Positions 13,201-23,134 of a DNA stretch of 64,000 nt are shown here, one piece after another; the first letter of the stretch is position 1, and the number at the start of each line of letters is the position of its first letter. The notes under the pieces are model-generated. The model was not told the DNA's origin. It did not search any database and was given only the letters and a program-made list of their open reading frames with translations. The stretch comes from Hygrophila difformis (Eukaryota > Streptophyta > Magnoliopsida > Lamiales > Acanthaceae): assembly GCA_030278955.1 (NCBI GenBank), contig JAOANR010000003.1:60133628-60197627 (forward strand), in the 5' to 3' direction. A program made the translations under genes and the position numbers.

Positions 13201-14080
13201 GAAGAAGTCACCATGAGATGTAACATGGAACGATGCGCCAGAATCAATCACCCAATCAGTGTCCTGTCACACTAGACTAACACAACTGTCATCTAAGACA
13301 GTAACTGCATCACTGTTGTGGTTAACTATATTAGTCTCTTTTTCTTCTTTCTTGCCTTCTGCAATTTCCCTTTTCAAGATCATGCACTCTTTCTTCATGT
13401 GACCCGGCTTGTCGCAGTGATAACATCTAATCTCTTTTCTGTTATTAGACCTTCCTCTTGGTGTATGATGTTTATCACGTCCTTGTGGATTTCTGCTCTT
13501 ACTTCTTCCCTGTCTCACTGGCTTCTGAGAAACTAGAACATCTGAAGAAGATTCACCTTTTTCTTTTCTTCTTGCATCTTCATTGAGTAAACTATCTTTA
13601 ACCATCTCCATGGTTAGTGTTCCACCTGGTGCTGAAGTACTCAACGAGGCCACTAGTGTTTCCCAACTATCCGGTAGAGACCCCAGAAGTAGCAGTGTCT
13701 GTAACTCATCCTCAAGATTTAATTTCATCCCAGTTAACTGATTCACCAATCCCACAAAGTCACTGGTATGCTCTGTCATACTTTTTCCATCCCTAAACTT
13801 TAGATTCACAAGTCTTCTAATGAGCAATGCCTTGTTCCTGAAAGTATTTTCTCATAAAGTGCCTCTAACTTTTTCCACAATAAATCTGCTTTGGATTCCT
13901 CTGCAACACTCCCCAAGCGTCATCACTAACATCATTTGGCTTTTCTTTGCCCAACACCGGCTTAAAAAGATCTTTGCAATAAAGCAAGTCAAGCATCTTT
14001 CTTTTCCAAATAGCATAATTTCCTGAATTTAATTTCAACTTCCAAAGGAATTTTGCTCATCCATTTCAACACACAGATAT
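10224..14080 (-). pseudogene. Broken Copia gag-pol
   Basis: Recognisable pieces in element order: a gag N-terminus (about 14050-13900, frameshifted); gag C-terminus with an intact CCHC knuckle CYHCDKPGHMKKEC (13827-13267); protease with DSGAS and the pre-integrase HH region (13251-12832); integrase core with RADNGGEY and a GVAERMN block (12667-12143); reverse transcriptase with YVDD (11807-10863); RNase H (10921-10224). Breaks include in-frame TGA at the gag-protease junction (about 13267), TAG after GHVS (about 12832), a frameshift inside integrase near 12600, TAG after PKDER (about 12143), and shifts near 10900 and 10565. The sequence resembles the Tnt1 group of tobacco. It is not autonomous. 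Confidence 0.9.
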
Positions 14081-14109
14081 ACTATCAAAACTTCCACAGC
14101 CCAACTTTC

Positions 14110-14121
14110 TCTCTGATACCA
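14110..14121 (-). other. Primer binding site (initiator tRNA-Met)
   Basis: The minus strand reads TGGTATCAGAGA, a near-standard Copia primer site, beside the 5' LTR of the decayed element. Confidence 0.8.
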
Positions 14122-14128
14122 GTTTGTT

Positions 14129-14851
14129 TGTTGGGAAAAATAGAGAATAGTGCGGAATCTGTGGGATCACCAGAAATACCAAAACAATACCAATATCCAA
14201 AATAGGATATCCCTGTGTGCCAAATCAGTTTCCAACAAATGCAATCAAACCAATTCAACACCAAATCAACCAAAGCAATATCAAAGCAGTAAATCGACAC
14301 CGAGATTTATACGTGGAAAACCCTTCAAAAAGAAGGTAAAAACCACGGGCCAGTCGCCACTATCTCAAAATCTCCACTATATCAAATAATGGGTACACCA
14401 ATATTTTTCTCTCTAGCATATGCCTAGAGGTTCACCAACAATCATCAAGATTTTCACTAATCTTGGCTAATCAACAACAATAATCATAGGCAGGGGATTC
14501 CCCAAATATCATCTAGAAACAATTATAGGCTACCAATGAGAAAGATAAATATATGAGAAAGGATTTCACCAAAAAGATTGAAGGATTAACGGTGCCTTTC
14601 TTCTTCTCCCTTTCTTCTTTCTCTTTTCTCATCTTTCTCTGTTTTTGATCGCAGCTTCTGTCTCTGTTCTCAATTCTCAATTTTGTGAATTGGCTTCCTA
14701 TGCTGCTCTCCTGCCACTGCCATCTATTATTACTTTTGGAGTCTTCTGCCCACCTCACTTATTGTGTGCAAGTAAGTTTTTTTTTTTGTTATTGTTTTAT
14801 TAGGCCATAATGGCATCACTGGTGAAGCTCAATAAATGAGCTGACCCTACA
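14129..14851 (-). repeat. 5' LTR of the decayed Copia element
   Basis: About 723 bp starting TGTTGGG and ending CCCTACA on the plus strand, i.e. TG...CA in both orientations. It pairs with 9452-10147. A start at 14125 is also possible, because the TGTT motif is repeated there. Confidence 0.8.
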
Positions 14852-14924
14852 CATAATAACACGATTATCTCCACACAAAACTGATCAAATCAAAAAATTA
14901 TAGCAATATAAAGTAATCACAAAT

Positions 14925-15987
14925 AAGGATTTGGCAATGGCACCATTGCCACCATTAGGGGGTAGAAACCCCCAGGTTTCCTCACGTTCCCACTTCCATA
15001 CACAAATGCTCGTTCAATCATACGCCACCGAATACAAATCCCCCGGCGGCCAGCACATTGCCCTTGATTTTACTTACCCTCTGCACCATGATCCACTACC
15101 ATCAGCCCTTAATTCATCCTTGTTCCCCTAATTGCTCCCCAACTTGTTCCTCAGCGCCGATACCACATTCGTGAAATCTGCCACTGTATGTCAGGTTGTA
15201 TGGTTCACCTTGTGCGTTGCAGGCTCGTACAACGACGGCCTCACCACTGCATCCTGCCCAGACTCCACTCCCAATAGCCCCGCCACTAACTGATAACGAA
15301 TTATTCAAGATTAGAATTACTCATCATTCATGTAATAAGAATTACTAGTGTATTTGTAATAACGAGTTACCCTTCTGGATTTTGCACCCTGGAGTCTGGC
15401 ATTTGCGCCGACATAGTCAGTTAGGCCGACGTAGGGGATGACATCGGATGCAAGGAGATAGTTGGCGTCATTGGCATATGGATTGAAGGGAGGGGAAAGG
15501 GGTTTCCCCGAATGCGGCGTCCATCGTGATGGCGAATACCTCAGCACTAAGATTCAGCAAGCAACGGCCATGGAAATCCAGGGACTGTGCTTTGTATCGC
15601 CCTGGATTATTATTTTTACACAAAGATGAGAAAGAGCAGTTTTAGGGTTTTGGGGTTTGTACTCCCATATACTTCATAAAACAACAAAAATAATGTAATG
15701 AATGTGAACAAACTTGAGATGTCCGAATTCCTGGTAAGCAAATTGTGCAATGATGTCCTGAATGACCCCGGGGTAAGATTAGCCTTTTTGGCCCCTTGAG
15801 GCGCCGGGCCTCCCTTAGGGAGGGTGGGCTCAAAACTGTCAAGGCCACGCCAAAGGCGCCCCAAGCGAAGAATTCGGCTTCTAAGTATTCCAAGTTCAAT
15901 GGAAACTCTAGGAGCTTGACGTCGGCTTTGGGTACCTCACCGGGGCCATAGAAATCATTGGCCTTTGATGATGTGGTGAGGCCGAGG
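14925..15987 (-). pseudogene. PCC13-62-like desiccation-related (ferritin-like) protein, main part of a dead gene
   Basis: Fragments in several frames match the plant desiccation-related protein PCC13-62 family, usually about 300-residue secreted ferritin-like proteins. In gene order: EFPLNLEYLEAEFFAWGAFG (about 15910-15850), a GGPAPQGAKKANLTPG block, FAYQEFGHLK (near 15715), an intron to about 15604, NLSAEVFAITMDAAFG, NPYANDANYLLASDVIPYVG (about 15490-15430), a second intron (about 15370-15290), LVAGLLGVESGQDAVVR, and a C-terminal VRKPGGFYP near 14960. At least four frameshifts and several stops break it. The start codon and first ten codons lie at 21539-21508, separated by the Copia insertion at 15993-21507. 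Confidence 0.85.
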
Positions 15988-15992
15988 AAGAC

Positions 15993-16393
15993 TGTTGTGG
16001 AATAATAGAGCTATTAATTAAACAATAAAGAGAACACCAAGATTTAACGAGGTTCGGCACAAATATGCCTACGTCCTCCGGGCCCCACCGAATTATTATT
16101 TCACTATGAGGAAGAAACTACATTACAAAGGGCTATAGGAAATAATCCTATACCACAAAACCCTCTCAAAGAGAAACACTCACAAAGGCTAAAACAAACT
16201 ACACTGGGAAGGGATTTTCAAGGCAAGCAGGCTGCTTTGCTCTTGCCTTTGCTTATGTTTTCTGCTGGTGTGTTTATGCTAATGCGCTGAGCATCGTATT
16301 TATAGGCAAAAATGCCATCCAACTCATTAAATTCCCAACCAATTTCCAAATACTTCCCACCTGCCCAATTGAATGAGGGACAGCCAATTTACA
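15993..16393 (-). repeat. 3' LTR of the young Copia element
   Basis: 401 bp, TGTTGTGG...ATTTACA on the plus strand. It matches the right LTR except for three substitutions and gives the exact empty site for the MITE in that copy (CATTAAATTCC). Confidence 0.95.
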
Positions 16394-16406
16394 AATCTCC
16401 ACCTTT
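16394..16406 (-). other. Polypurine tract
   Basis: The minus strand reads AAAGGTGGAGATT immediately before the 3' LTR, the usual plus-strand primer position. Confidence 0.75.
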
Positions 16407-16499
16407 GGTCTGTCCCAAATTCCAATCACAGTATCTTCTCCAAGGTTCTCTCGTCGCGGAATTCAGCAGGACCTCCAAATGCGCTTTTCAGCGCCAATT

Positions 16500-19400
16500 T
16501 CAAACTCTTGAGACATTAATCAAGTTCAAACAATGTTTGAACTTGATACATGTTACAGCCTTCGTCAACATATCTGCGGGATTCTCGGTCGTCTTAATTT
16601 TTTGTACCTTGACTCCACCTTCTTCAATTATTTCCCGCACAAAATGGTACCGTACATCGATATGCTTTGTTCTGGCATGATACACCTGGTTCTTGGCTAG
16701 GTGAATGGCACTTTGACTGTCACAAAACACTGTTACATGTTTTTGACCAATTCCCAAATCATCCAGCAATCCCTGTAACCAAATGGCTTCCTTAACAGCT
16801 TCTGTAATGGCCATGTATTCTGCCTCCGTTGTTGACAAAGCAACGGTTGACTGTAAGGTAGACTTACAACTAACTGGTGCGTTTGCAAGAGTAAATACGT
16901 ATCCAGTAGTTGATCGACGTTTATCCAGATCTCCTGCATAATCTGAATCACAGTACCCAACTATATGTTGACCAGTAACATTAGTCTTCTCAAATATCAA
17001 CCCAATATCTAAGGTTTTCAAGATATACCTTAGAGTCCATTTCACAGCTTGCCAATGATCTTTACCGGGATCATGCATGTACCTGCTCACTACTCCAACT
17101 GCATGTGAAATGTCAGGCCTTGTACACACCATTGCATACATCAAGCTACCCACCGCATTTGAATAAGGAACCTTTGACATGTATTCTCGTTCCTCTTTCG
17201 TCTTCGGGCATTGTGAAGCACTAAGTTTGAAATGAGGAGCAAACGGTGTACTTACAGGTTTGGTTTTGTTCGTCATGCCAAACCGCTGCAATACTTTCTT
17301 CAGATATTGCTTCTGAGTCAAACTCAGAGTGCCCCTCTTCCTGTCTCTCGTTATTTCCATACCGAGAATTTTCTTTGCTTCACCGAGATCTTTCATTTCA
17401 ACCTCCTTGCTGAGTTGGGATTTCAACCTGTTTATCTCTCCTCTATGTTTCGAAGCAATTAACATGTCATCTACATATAGAAGAAGATAAATGAAGGATC
17501 CATCATGTAGCTTACGGAAATATACGCAATGATCAAAACTGCTCCTGGTGTACTTCTGGCCAATCATAAATTGATCAAATCGCTTATACCATTGTCTTGG
17601 TGATTGTTTCAATCCATACAGCGATTTGTTCAATCTGCAAACCCAATCTTCTTTTCCAGCAACTTCAAATCCTTCTGGTTGGGTCATGTAGATTTCCTCC
17701 TCCAAATCACCATGTAAGAATGTCGTCCTTACATCCATTTGAACTAGTTCCAAATCAAGCTGCGCTACCAAGGCCAACAAAATACGAATAGAGGAATGTT
17801 TTACAACAGGGGAAAATACCTCATTGTAGTCAATTCCCTCCTTTTGAGCATAGCCTTTAGCTACCAATCTTGCCTTGTAGCGAACGTCATTCTTTTCTGG
17901 AAATCCTTCTTTCTGAGCATAGACCCACTTGCAACCAATTGCCTTCTTTCCCTCTGGGAGTTTAGCTAGCTTCCACGTGTGATTTGCTTCAAGGGAATGC
18001 ATTTCCTCGTCCATGGCTTTCTTCCACTTTTCTTTCTCCGGACTAATTTTTGCATCAAGAAAAGTTTGTGGTATACCTTCTTCAATAACAGGAAGTGCAT
18101 AGGCCAGCATACTTTCGAAACGAGCAGGTCTCCGAATTTCTCTTCTTGGCCTCCTAATTGCAATTGGTAAATCTTGTTGCTCCTGAGGTTCTTGGGTTAA
18201 AACCTCACTTTCACTCGGCTCTTCTTCGGTACTTGGACCATCGTTTTCTATTGGTTGACCATCTACCTCTCTGGTTGTAGATGTCTGAAACTCCACCTGT
18301 TGAGAATAATGCTCCACCTGCTGAGGAGTACTATCCGTCTGCTGCTTGGTTACCTTATTCAATATTATCGATTCGTTGAAGGTAACATCTCTGCTAAAGA
18401 TCACCTTTTTCAGCTCCGGGCACCATAGGCGATATCCTTTTACTCCAGAAGATATCCCTACGAAAATAGCTTTTCTCGCCCTCGGATCCAGCTTTGATTC
18501 TTTTACGTGATAATAGGCAGCGGAACCGAACACACGTAAAGAATCATAATCATTTGCAGGTTTGCCAAACCATGACTCCAAAGGTGTCTTGCCTTTAAGT
18601 GCAGTTGATGGTAGTCGATTGATTAGATGGCTCGCATATGTCACCGCTTCAGCCCAGAACTGCTTGCCCAAATTAGCATTGGACAACATACACCGAACTT
18701 TCTCCAACAAGGTTCGGTTCATCCGTTCAGCCACACCATTCTGTTGTGGCGTGTCCCGCACAGTGAAATGTCGGGAAATACCTTCCTTCTTGCACAAATC
18801 GAAAAAAGGGTCATTTCGATATTCCGTGCCGTTATCAGATCGAAGCACTTTAATCTTTCTCCCCGTCTGGTTCTCCATCATTTTCTTCCAAGCGAGGAAT
18901 TTCCCGAATGCTTCATTTTTTGTTTGCATGGGATACACCCATACTCTCCGGGAAAAGTCATCAACGAACGTTACAAAATAATGGTTTCCTCCCAGAGAAG
19001 CCGTCTTGGTAGGTCCCCACACATCTGAGTGAATGTAATCCATAATGCCTTTAGTGTTATGGATTGCTGTTCCGAACTTCACCCGCGTTTGCTTTCCCAG
19101 AACACACTGCTCGCAAAATTCAAGTTTGCAAGTCTTTGCACCCTTTAATAATCCTTGCTTTGCCAGAGTCTGCAAGGATTTTTCCCCAGCATGCCCAAGC
19201 CTCATATGCCATAGCTTGGTCATCTCCTCTTCCTTGTCTGCTTCTGATATTGCTGCTGCAATGCCAACCACTGTATTGCCCTGGAAGTGGTATAAGTTAT
19301 TTTTCCTTATACCTTTCATGACGACAAGTGCTCCCGAGATCACTTTCATAATTCCATTCTGAATGTTGATGGAGTGGCCTTTGGCTTCCAAGGCTCCCAC

Positions 19401-20516
19401 TGATATGAGGTTCTTGGCAAATTCCGGTATGTACCGAACTTCCGTCAGCACCTTCGTTGTTCCATCGTGGTTCTTCAAATATACTGAGCCAACTCCAGCT
19501 ATCTGGCAGTATCCGTTGTTGGCTAGGTAGACAACTCCTCCGTCAACACTTTCAAGGTTGACAAACCACTCCTTCCTGGAACACATGTGGAATGAGCATG
19601 CTGAGTCTAGCAACCAGTCGTCAGTGCACGTTACAGATGAGACACAAGCTAAAGAATACTCTGTCTCATCACTATCAGCAACACAAGCCTCTGCTACCGC
19701 TTTCCCCTTTTTCTTTTGCAGCTTAGGATAATCTTTCTTCCAATGTCCTTTCTCATGACAAAAGATACATTCGTCTTTTGACACTCTGCCTCTTGACTGG
19801 GATCTGCCTCTTCTGCCTGGCTTGTACTTGTGGCTACGGCCTCGAACGGTATGGGCTTCACCAGTCAAACTCCTATGTTCTAACTTATCCTTCTTTCTGA
19901 TCTCGTTAGAATATAAGGCAGTGGTAACTTCTTTAAAGGAAATTGTTTCCTTTCCAGTCAGCATACTAACAATTATATGCTCGTATTCATCAGGGAGCGA
20001 AGCTAACAGTATCAGCGCCTTGTCAACGTCATCTATCTTCTCGTCGAGATTCAATAAATCGGTGACCAAAGAATCAAATCTTGTTATGTGTTCATTCATC
20101 GTGGTACCGGGCAAATACTGGAATCGATACAGCTTCGTCTTCATGTAGAGCTTGTTCTCCGTGCTCTTTTTCATGAATTTATCTTCCAGTTCTTTCCACA
20201 GTCTGTGCGCCATCGTCTCTCTCATAAGCGGATACTTCTGCTCCTTTGAGAGACATAGCCGAATTGTACCACACGCAAGACGGTTGATCCTCGTCCAGTC
20301 TTTATCATCAACATCATCTGGTTTGGTTTCTTCAAGTGCCCCATCCAGCTCCTGCTGGTACAAGATGTCCAACACCTCGCACTGCCACATGCCAAAATTA
20401 TTGGTACCGTCGAATTTTTCGACGTCAAATTTGGCATTTGAAACCATCGTCCGTGATGACGATGTCACTAACGGCTTCGAATCTGAAGTTGCCGTTTCAC
20501 CGGACCTATCCGCCAT
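16500..20516 (-). CDS. Intact Copia gag-pol polyprotein
   Basis: A single ORF of 1338 residues. Order: gag (about 25-215); zinc knuckle C250-X2-C253-X4-H258-X4-Tyr263, where the last ligand should be Cys; aspartic protease with D304-S-A; integrase with its HHCC zinc region (LWHMRLGHAG ... CEQC) and catalytic block FVDDFSRR, RSDNGTEY, NGVAERMNRT; reverse transcriptase with YVDD near residue 1015; RNase H with CDSDYAGD, STTEAEYM and CDSQSAIHLAKN. Length and order match complete plant Copia polyproteins of the Tork/Tnt1 type. Start at ATG 20516, about 110 bp inside the primer site. Apart from Tyr263 I see no broken catalytic motif, so the element may be, or recently was, able to move. Confidence 0.95.
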   Translation of the reverse strand: MADRSGETATSDSKPLVTSSSRTMVSNAKFDVEKFDGTNNFGMWQCEVLDILYQQELDGALEETKPDDVDDKDWTRINRLACGTIRLCLSKEQKYPLMRETMAHRLWKELEDKFMKKSTENKLYMKTKLYRFQYLPGTTMNEHITRFDSLVTDLLNLDEKIDDVDKALILLASLPDEYEHIIVSMLTGKETISFKEVTTALYSNEIRKKDKLEHRSLTGEAHTVRGRSHKYKPGRRGRSQSRGRVSKDECIFCHEKGHWKKDYPKLQKKKGKAVAEACVADSDETEYSLACVSSVTCTDDWLLDSACSFHMCSRKEWFVNLESVDGGVVYLANNGYCQIAGVGSVYLKNHDGTTKVLTEVRYIPEFAKNLISVGALEAKGHSINIQNGIMKVISGALVVMKGIRKNNLYHFQGNTVVGIAAAISEADKEEEMTKLWHMRLGHAGEKSLQTLAKQGLLKGAKTCKLEFCEQCVLGKQTRVKFGTAIHNTKGIMDYIHSDVWGPTKTASLGGNHYFVTFVDDFSRRVWVYPMQTKNEAFGKFLAWKKMMENQTGRKIKVLRSDNGTEYRNDPFFDLCKKEGISRHFTVRDTPQQNGVAERMNRTLLEKVRCMLSNANLGKQFWAEAVTYASHLINRLPSTALKGKTPLESWFGKPANDYDSLRVFGSAAYYHVKESKLDPRARKAIFVGISSGVKGYRLWCPELKKVIFSRDVTFNESIILNKVTKQQTDSTPQQVEHYSQQVEFQTSTTREVDGQPIENDGPSTEEEPSESEVLTQEPQEQQDLPIAIRRPRREIRRPARFESMLAYALPVIEEGIPQTFLDAKISPEKEKWKKAMDEEMHSLEANHTWKLAKLPEGKKAIGCKWVYAQKEGFPEKNDVRYKARLVAKGYAQKEGIDYNEVFSPVVKHSSIRILLALVAQLDLELVQMDVRTTFLHGDLEEEIYMTQPEGFEVAGKEDWVCRLNKSLYGLKQSPRQWYKRFDQFMIGQKYTRSSFDHCVYFRKLHDGSFIYLLLYVDDMLIASKHRGEINRLKSQLSKEVEMKDLGEAKKILGMEITRDRKRGTLSLTQKQYLKKVLQRFGMTNKTKPVSTPFAPHFKLSASQCPKTKEEREYMSKVPYSNAVGSLMYAMVCTRPDISHAVGVVSRYMHDPGKDHWQAVKWTLRYILKTLDIGLIFEKTNVTGQHIVGYCDSDYAGDLDKRRSTTGYVFTLANAPVSCKSTLQSTVALSTTEAEYMAITEAVKEAIWLQGLLDDLGIGQKHVTVFCDSQSAIHLAKNQVYHARTKHIDVRYHFVREIIEEGGVKVQKIKTTENPADMLTKAVTCIKFKHCLNLINVSRV

Positions 20517-20625
20517 TTCTGCTTCAAAGTTTAATTAATAGCTCACAAACGGTAGCTCAACCGAGATGCGTTTCTGATGTGGAAGATCAGCTTAGCTGCG
20601 ACCACAGAGCATACTATGCAACCAA

Positions 20626-20638
20626 GGCTCTGATACCA
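20626..20638 (-). other. Primer binding site (initiator tRNA-Met)
   Basis: The minus strand reads TGGTATCAGAGCC two bases inside the 5' LTR, a perfect Copia primer site. Confidence 0.9.
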
Positions 20639-20640
20639 AT

Positions 20641-21507
20641 TGTTGTGGAATAATAGAGCTATTAATTAAACAATAAAGAGAACACCAAGATTTAACGAGG
20701 TTCGGCACAAATATGCCTACGTCCTCCGGGCCCCACCGAATTATTATTTCACTATGAGGAAGAAACTATATTACAAAGGGCTATAGGAAATAATCCTATA
20801 CCACAAAACCCTCTCAAAGAGAAACACTCACAAAGGCTAAAACAAACTACACTGGGAAGGGATTTTCAAGGCAAGCAGGCTGCTTTGCTCTTGCCTTTGC
20901 TTATGTTTTCTGCTGGTGTGTTTATGCTAATGCGCTGAGCATCGTCTTTATAGGCAAAAATGCCATCCAACTCATTAAGGGCCCGTTTGGATTGGCTTTT
21001 AAAAAAAGCAGAAGCCAAAAGCAGAAGCAGAAGTAAAAGCCAAAAGCAGAAGCAGGTAAGTTTTGTGTTTGGATGGAATGTTTGAAAAGCAGCTTTTTTT
21101 TTCAAAAGTGTGTTTGGATATGTAAAAGTGAAAAGTGCTTTTGAAATGTGTAAATTACCAAAAAGGATATGCTATTTATATATAATAGTATATATTTATA
21201 GTGTAATTAAAATAAATTAATAGGGGCATTTATGACTCTGCACACATTACTAGGTGCTTTTGGCTTCTGCTTTTCGGAGAAGCACCCCCTGGGCTGCTTC
21301 TCCCAGAAGCACTTTTGCAGCTTTTCGAGGTGCTTTTGCTTTTTCCCAAAAGCCAAAACAAACACTCATTTTCCTTCAAAAGTGCTTTTGGCAGAAGCAA
21401 AAGCCAAAAGCACTTCAAAATAAGCCAATCCAAACGGCCCCTAAATTCCCAACCAATTTCCAAATACTTCCCACCTGCCCAATTGAATGAGGGACAACCA
21501 ATTTACA
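20641..21507 (-). repeat. 5' LTR of the young Copia element, carrying a MITE
   Basis: 867 bp. Removing the 463-bp MITE and one TAA leaves 401 bp, identical in length to the left LTR. The MITE sits in the half next to the outer (U3) end. Confidence 0.95.
20979..21441. mobile_element. Tourist-like (PIF/Harbinger-type) MITE inside an LTR
   Basis: 463 bp with near-perfect inverted ends (GGGCCCGTTTGGATTGGCTT against GGGGCCGTTTGGATTGGCTT) and a TAA duplication (20976-20978 and 21442-21444). The partner LTR at 15993-16393 has the site without the insert, so borders and duplication are exact. The interior is rich in AAAGCAGAAGC-type repeats and codes for nothing. A 3-bp TWA target is typical of PIF/Harbinger. 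Confidence 0.92.
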
Positions 21508-21539
21508 AAGACAACTAAGGTTGTGCAAATTTGCAACAT
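21508..21539 (-). pseudogene. First codons of the PCC13-62-like pseudogene
   Basis: ATG at 21539 opens MLQICTTLVV, and after removal of the Copia insertion it reads on into FLGLTTSSKA at 15987, a plausible signal peptide. The insertion fell two bases into codon 11 and duplicated AAGAC (15988-15992 and 21508-21512). Confidence 0.8.
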
Positions 21540-21624
21540 GTTTCGATCAATGGGTTGGGATAAAGGGGAGGGTTTAGGGTATTGTGATATGGGGTGTTGG
21601 TTGAGGGTTTGAGTATTTGCAATG

Positions 21625-21633
21625 TATTTATAG
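21625..21633 (-). promoter_or_regulatory. TATA box of the PCC13-62-like pseudogene
   Basis: The minus strand reads CTATAAATA about 90 bp upstream of the ATG at 21539, a suitable distance for a plant core promoter. The coding part is dead, so any transcript would run into the Copia LTR. Confidence 0.55.
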
Positions 21634-21688
21634 GTGGTGATAGTAAGTGTAATGGCTTATTGTTTCGATAAGATCATATCCATCTAGG

Positions 21689-22440
21689 CAGTGGCGGACC
21701 CAGAAATTTTCGGCTAGTAGGGCCGTATTTTTCTTTCCTAACGTTATGTATACAAAATAATTACATATAATTTTGTTCATAAATATGAAAATTGTTTAAT
21801 CACAAGAAGAATAATATAATATACTACCTTCGTTTTTGTGAATGTGAAACGTTTAGTTCTTTGACACTATTCATTGTCGAGAATACATTTTCAACTGCAG
21901 TTGTTGTAATTGGCACGATCAATCCTAATTCAATCAATTTATAAATAATTGGAAAATCATATCATACAACTGCACATCACAACTCATATCAATTGATGAA
22001 AAATAATTTAGATAGAGTTCATAAAGACGAAGTAATCGTCCCTTTCAAACTTGGAGAATTAAGCTATTATGATCAAGATAACAAAGTATTAATTCGAAGT
22101 TGTTTCAGTGAATTCGTTATTCATCTCTTTCAATAAGTCTAAATCCTAAGAAAAAAATATTCAAATTAATTCAAACTTACCTTAATATAGAAGCACAACT
22201 CATATATGTCCAATTAAAATAATAAAAATATTAATTTTAGATTGAAGCAATAGAATAAGTGTATTCTAATTTAATTTCAATCAATTTAAATTTAAATTAA
22301 ATATAATATAGGAATATATATTTTTAAATTTAAGGTGGGGCCAGCAATTAATAATAGACTAATATACATATATGTATAATTTTTTTTCTTAATTTGAGGT
22401 GGGGCCCTCCCCACCTGGCCTACACCTAAGTCTGCCCCTG
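21689..22440. mobile_element. Non-autonomous hAT element (CAGTGGCGGA family)
   Basis: 752 bp with ends CAGTGGCGGACCCAG and, on the other strand, CAGGGGCAGACTTAG. It is flanked by 8-bp copies CATCTAGG and CATCTGGG with one difference. The same family occurs at 59035-59207. No transposase ORF is visible. It is inserted exactly at the 5' end of the SINE at 22445. Confidence 0.85.
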
Positions 22441-22444
22441 CATC

Positions 22445-22621
22445 TGGGGTTGGGGAGTTAACCTATTAGTCAAGTCCCCCTTCTCTCAACCATAGGTTGA
22501 GAGTTCGATCCCCACTCGGCCCACTATCCCCTCCCCTTTATCCTCTTTGTAATTTGTGTGGTTTGGGCTCCACACACCTTTGCTGACACATGAGTGTCAC
22601 TGTTCAAAAAAAAAAAAAAAG
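22445..22621 (+). mobile_element. tRNA-derived SINE
   Basis: About 177 bp beginning GGGGTTGGGGAGTTAACC, with a Pol III B-box-like GAGTTCGATCCCC near 22500 and a 3' A run. A perfect 18-bp target duplication, GATAAGATCATATCCATC, lies at 21667-21684 and 22622-22639. The left copy is separated from the SINE only because a hAT element later jumped in at the junction. A related 3' piece is at about 31525-31612. Confidence 0.85.
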
Positions 22622-23134
22622 GATAAGATCATATCCATCAATGTCTTTTTACAGCAATTCGTTAATCTAGGACATGGCATTTGAGGTATTAAAAGTTCAT
22701 TGTGGAATCAATCAAGGCAATCAGCCAAATAAATTCATAGCAAAACCAATTGAGGAAATTATCCAATTATTAACCCCGAATCTTGTTACTTGTCTTTCTG
22801 AGACATGAATTGTACACATTTTATGAAAATTTTCGTGTATTAGTTATTACTCAAATATCCTCATTATCATTCATTATTATGAATATAGGGCACGTTTGGA
22901 ACACTGTATTGTATTATGATGTATTGTATTATTTAATGCGAGTGTATTGTATTATGATGTATTGTATTAAATTAATTTTATACAGTGTTTGGTGGCATCC
23001 TATACAGTGATTGTACAATATTTGGCGCTTGAATTGTTAAATAAAAAATTAATTTCCTTATAAATGAAATAGTTAAAATTCTATATTAAAAATTTAATAA
23101 TATTTTTAAATAATACTTTGAGATGCCTTGTACT

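Larger units (their letters stand above)
9452..14851 (-). mobile_element. Decayed Ty1/Copia retrotransposon (Tnt1/Tork-like)
   Basis: Minus-strand order: 5' LTR (14851-14129), primer site (14121-14110), broken gag-pol, polypurine tract (10160-10148), 3' LTR (10147-9452). The LTRs are clearly related over about 695 bp with scattered base changes, so the insertion is older than the Copia at 15993-21507. The left LTR lacks the terminal TGTTGGG segment seen in the right one; similarity starts at CTGTGGGATC near 9452. A CATAA at 9386-9390 and again at 14852-14856 could be the original target duplication, in which case the first bases of the left LTR have diverged or been replaced. Confidence 0.88.
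15993..21507 (-). mobile_element. Young, full-length Ty1/Copia retrotransposon
   Basis: Both LTRs, primer site, polypurine tract, one long intact ORF and a perfect 5-bp target duplication (AAGAC, 15988-15992 and 21508-21512) are present. The two LTRs are each exactly 401 bp once a MITE and its 3-bp duplication are removed from the right copy. By eye they differ at only three positions (CATTAC/TATTAC, GTATTT/GTCTTT, CAGCC/CAACC). This puts the insertion among the youngest events in the window. It lies inside a PCC13-62-like pseudogene. The only obvious coding doubt is a changed zinc-knuckle residue. Confidence 0.96.

Noticed and set aside
14931..15131. Separate small plus-strand gene
   Set aside because: This is the opposite strand of the PCC13-62-like pseudogene C-terminus.
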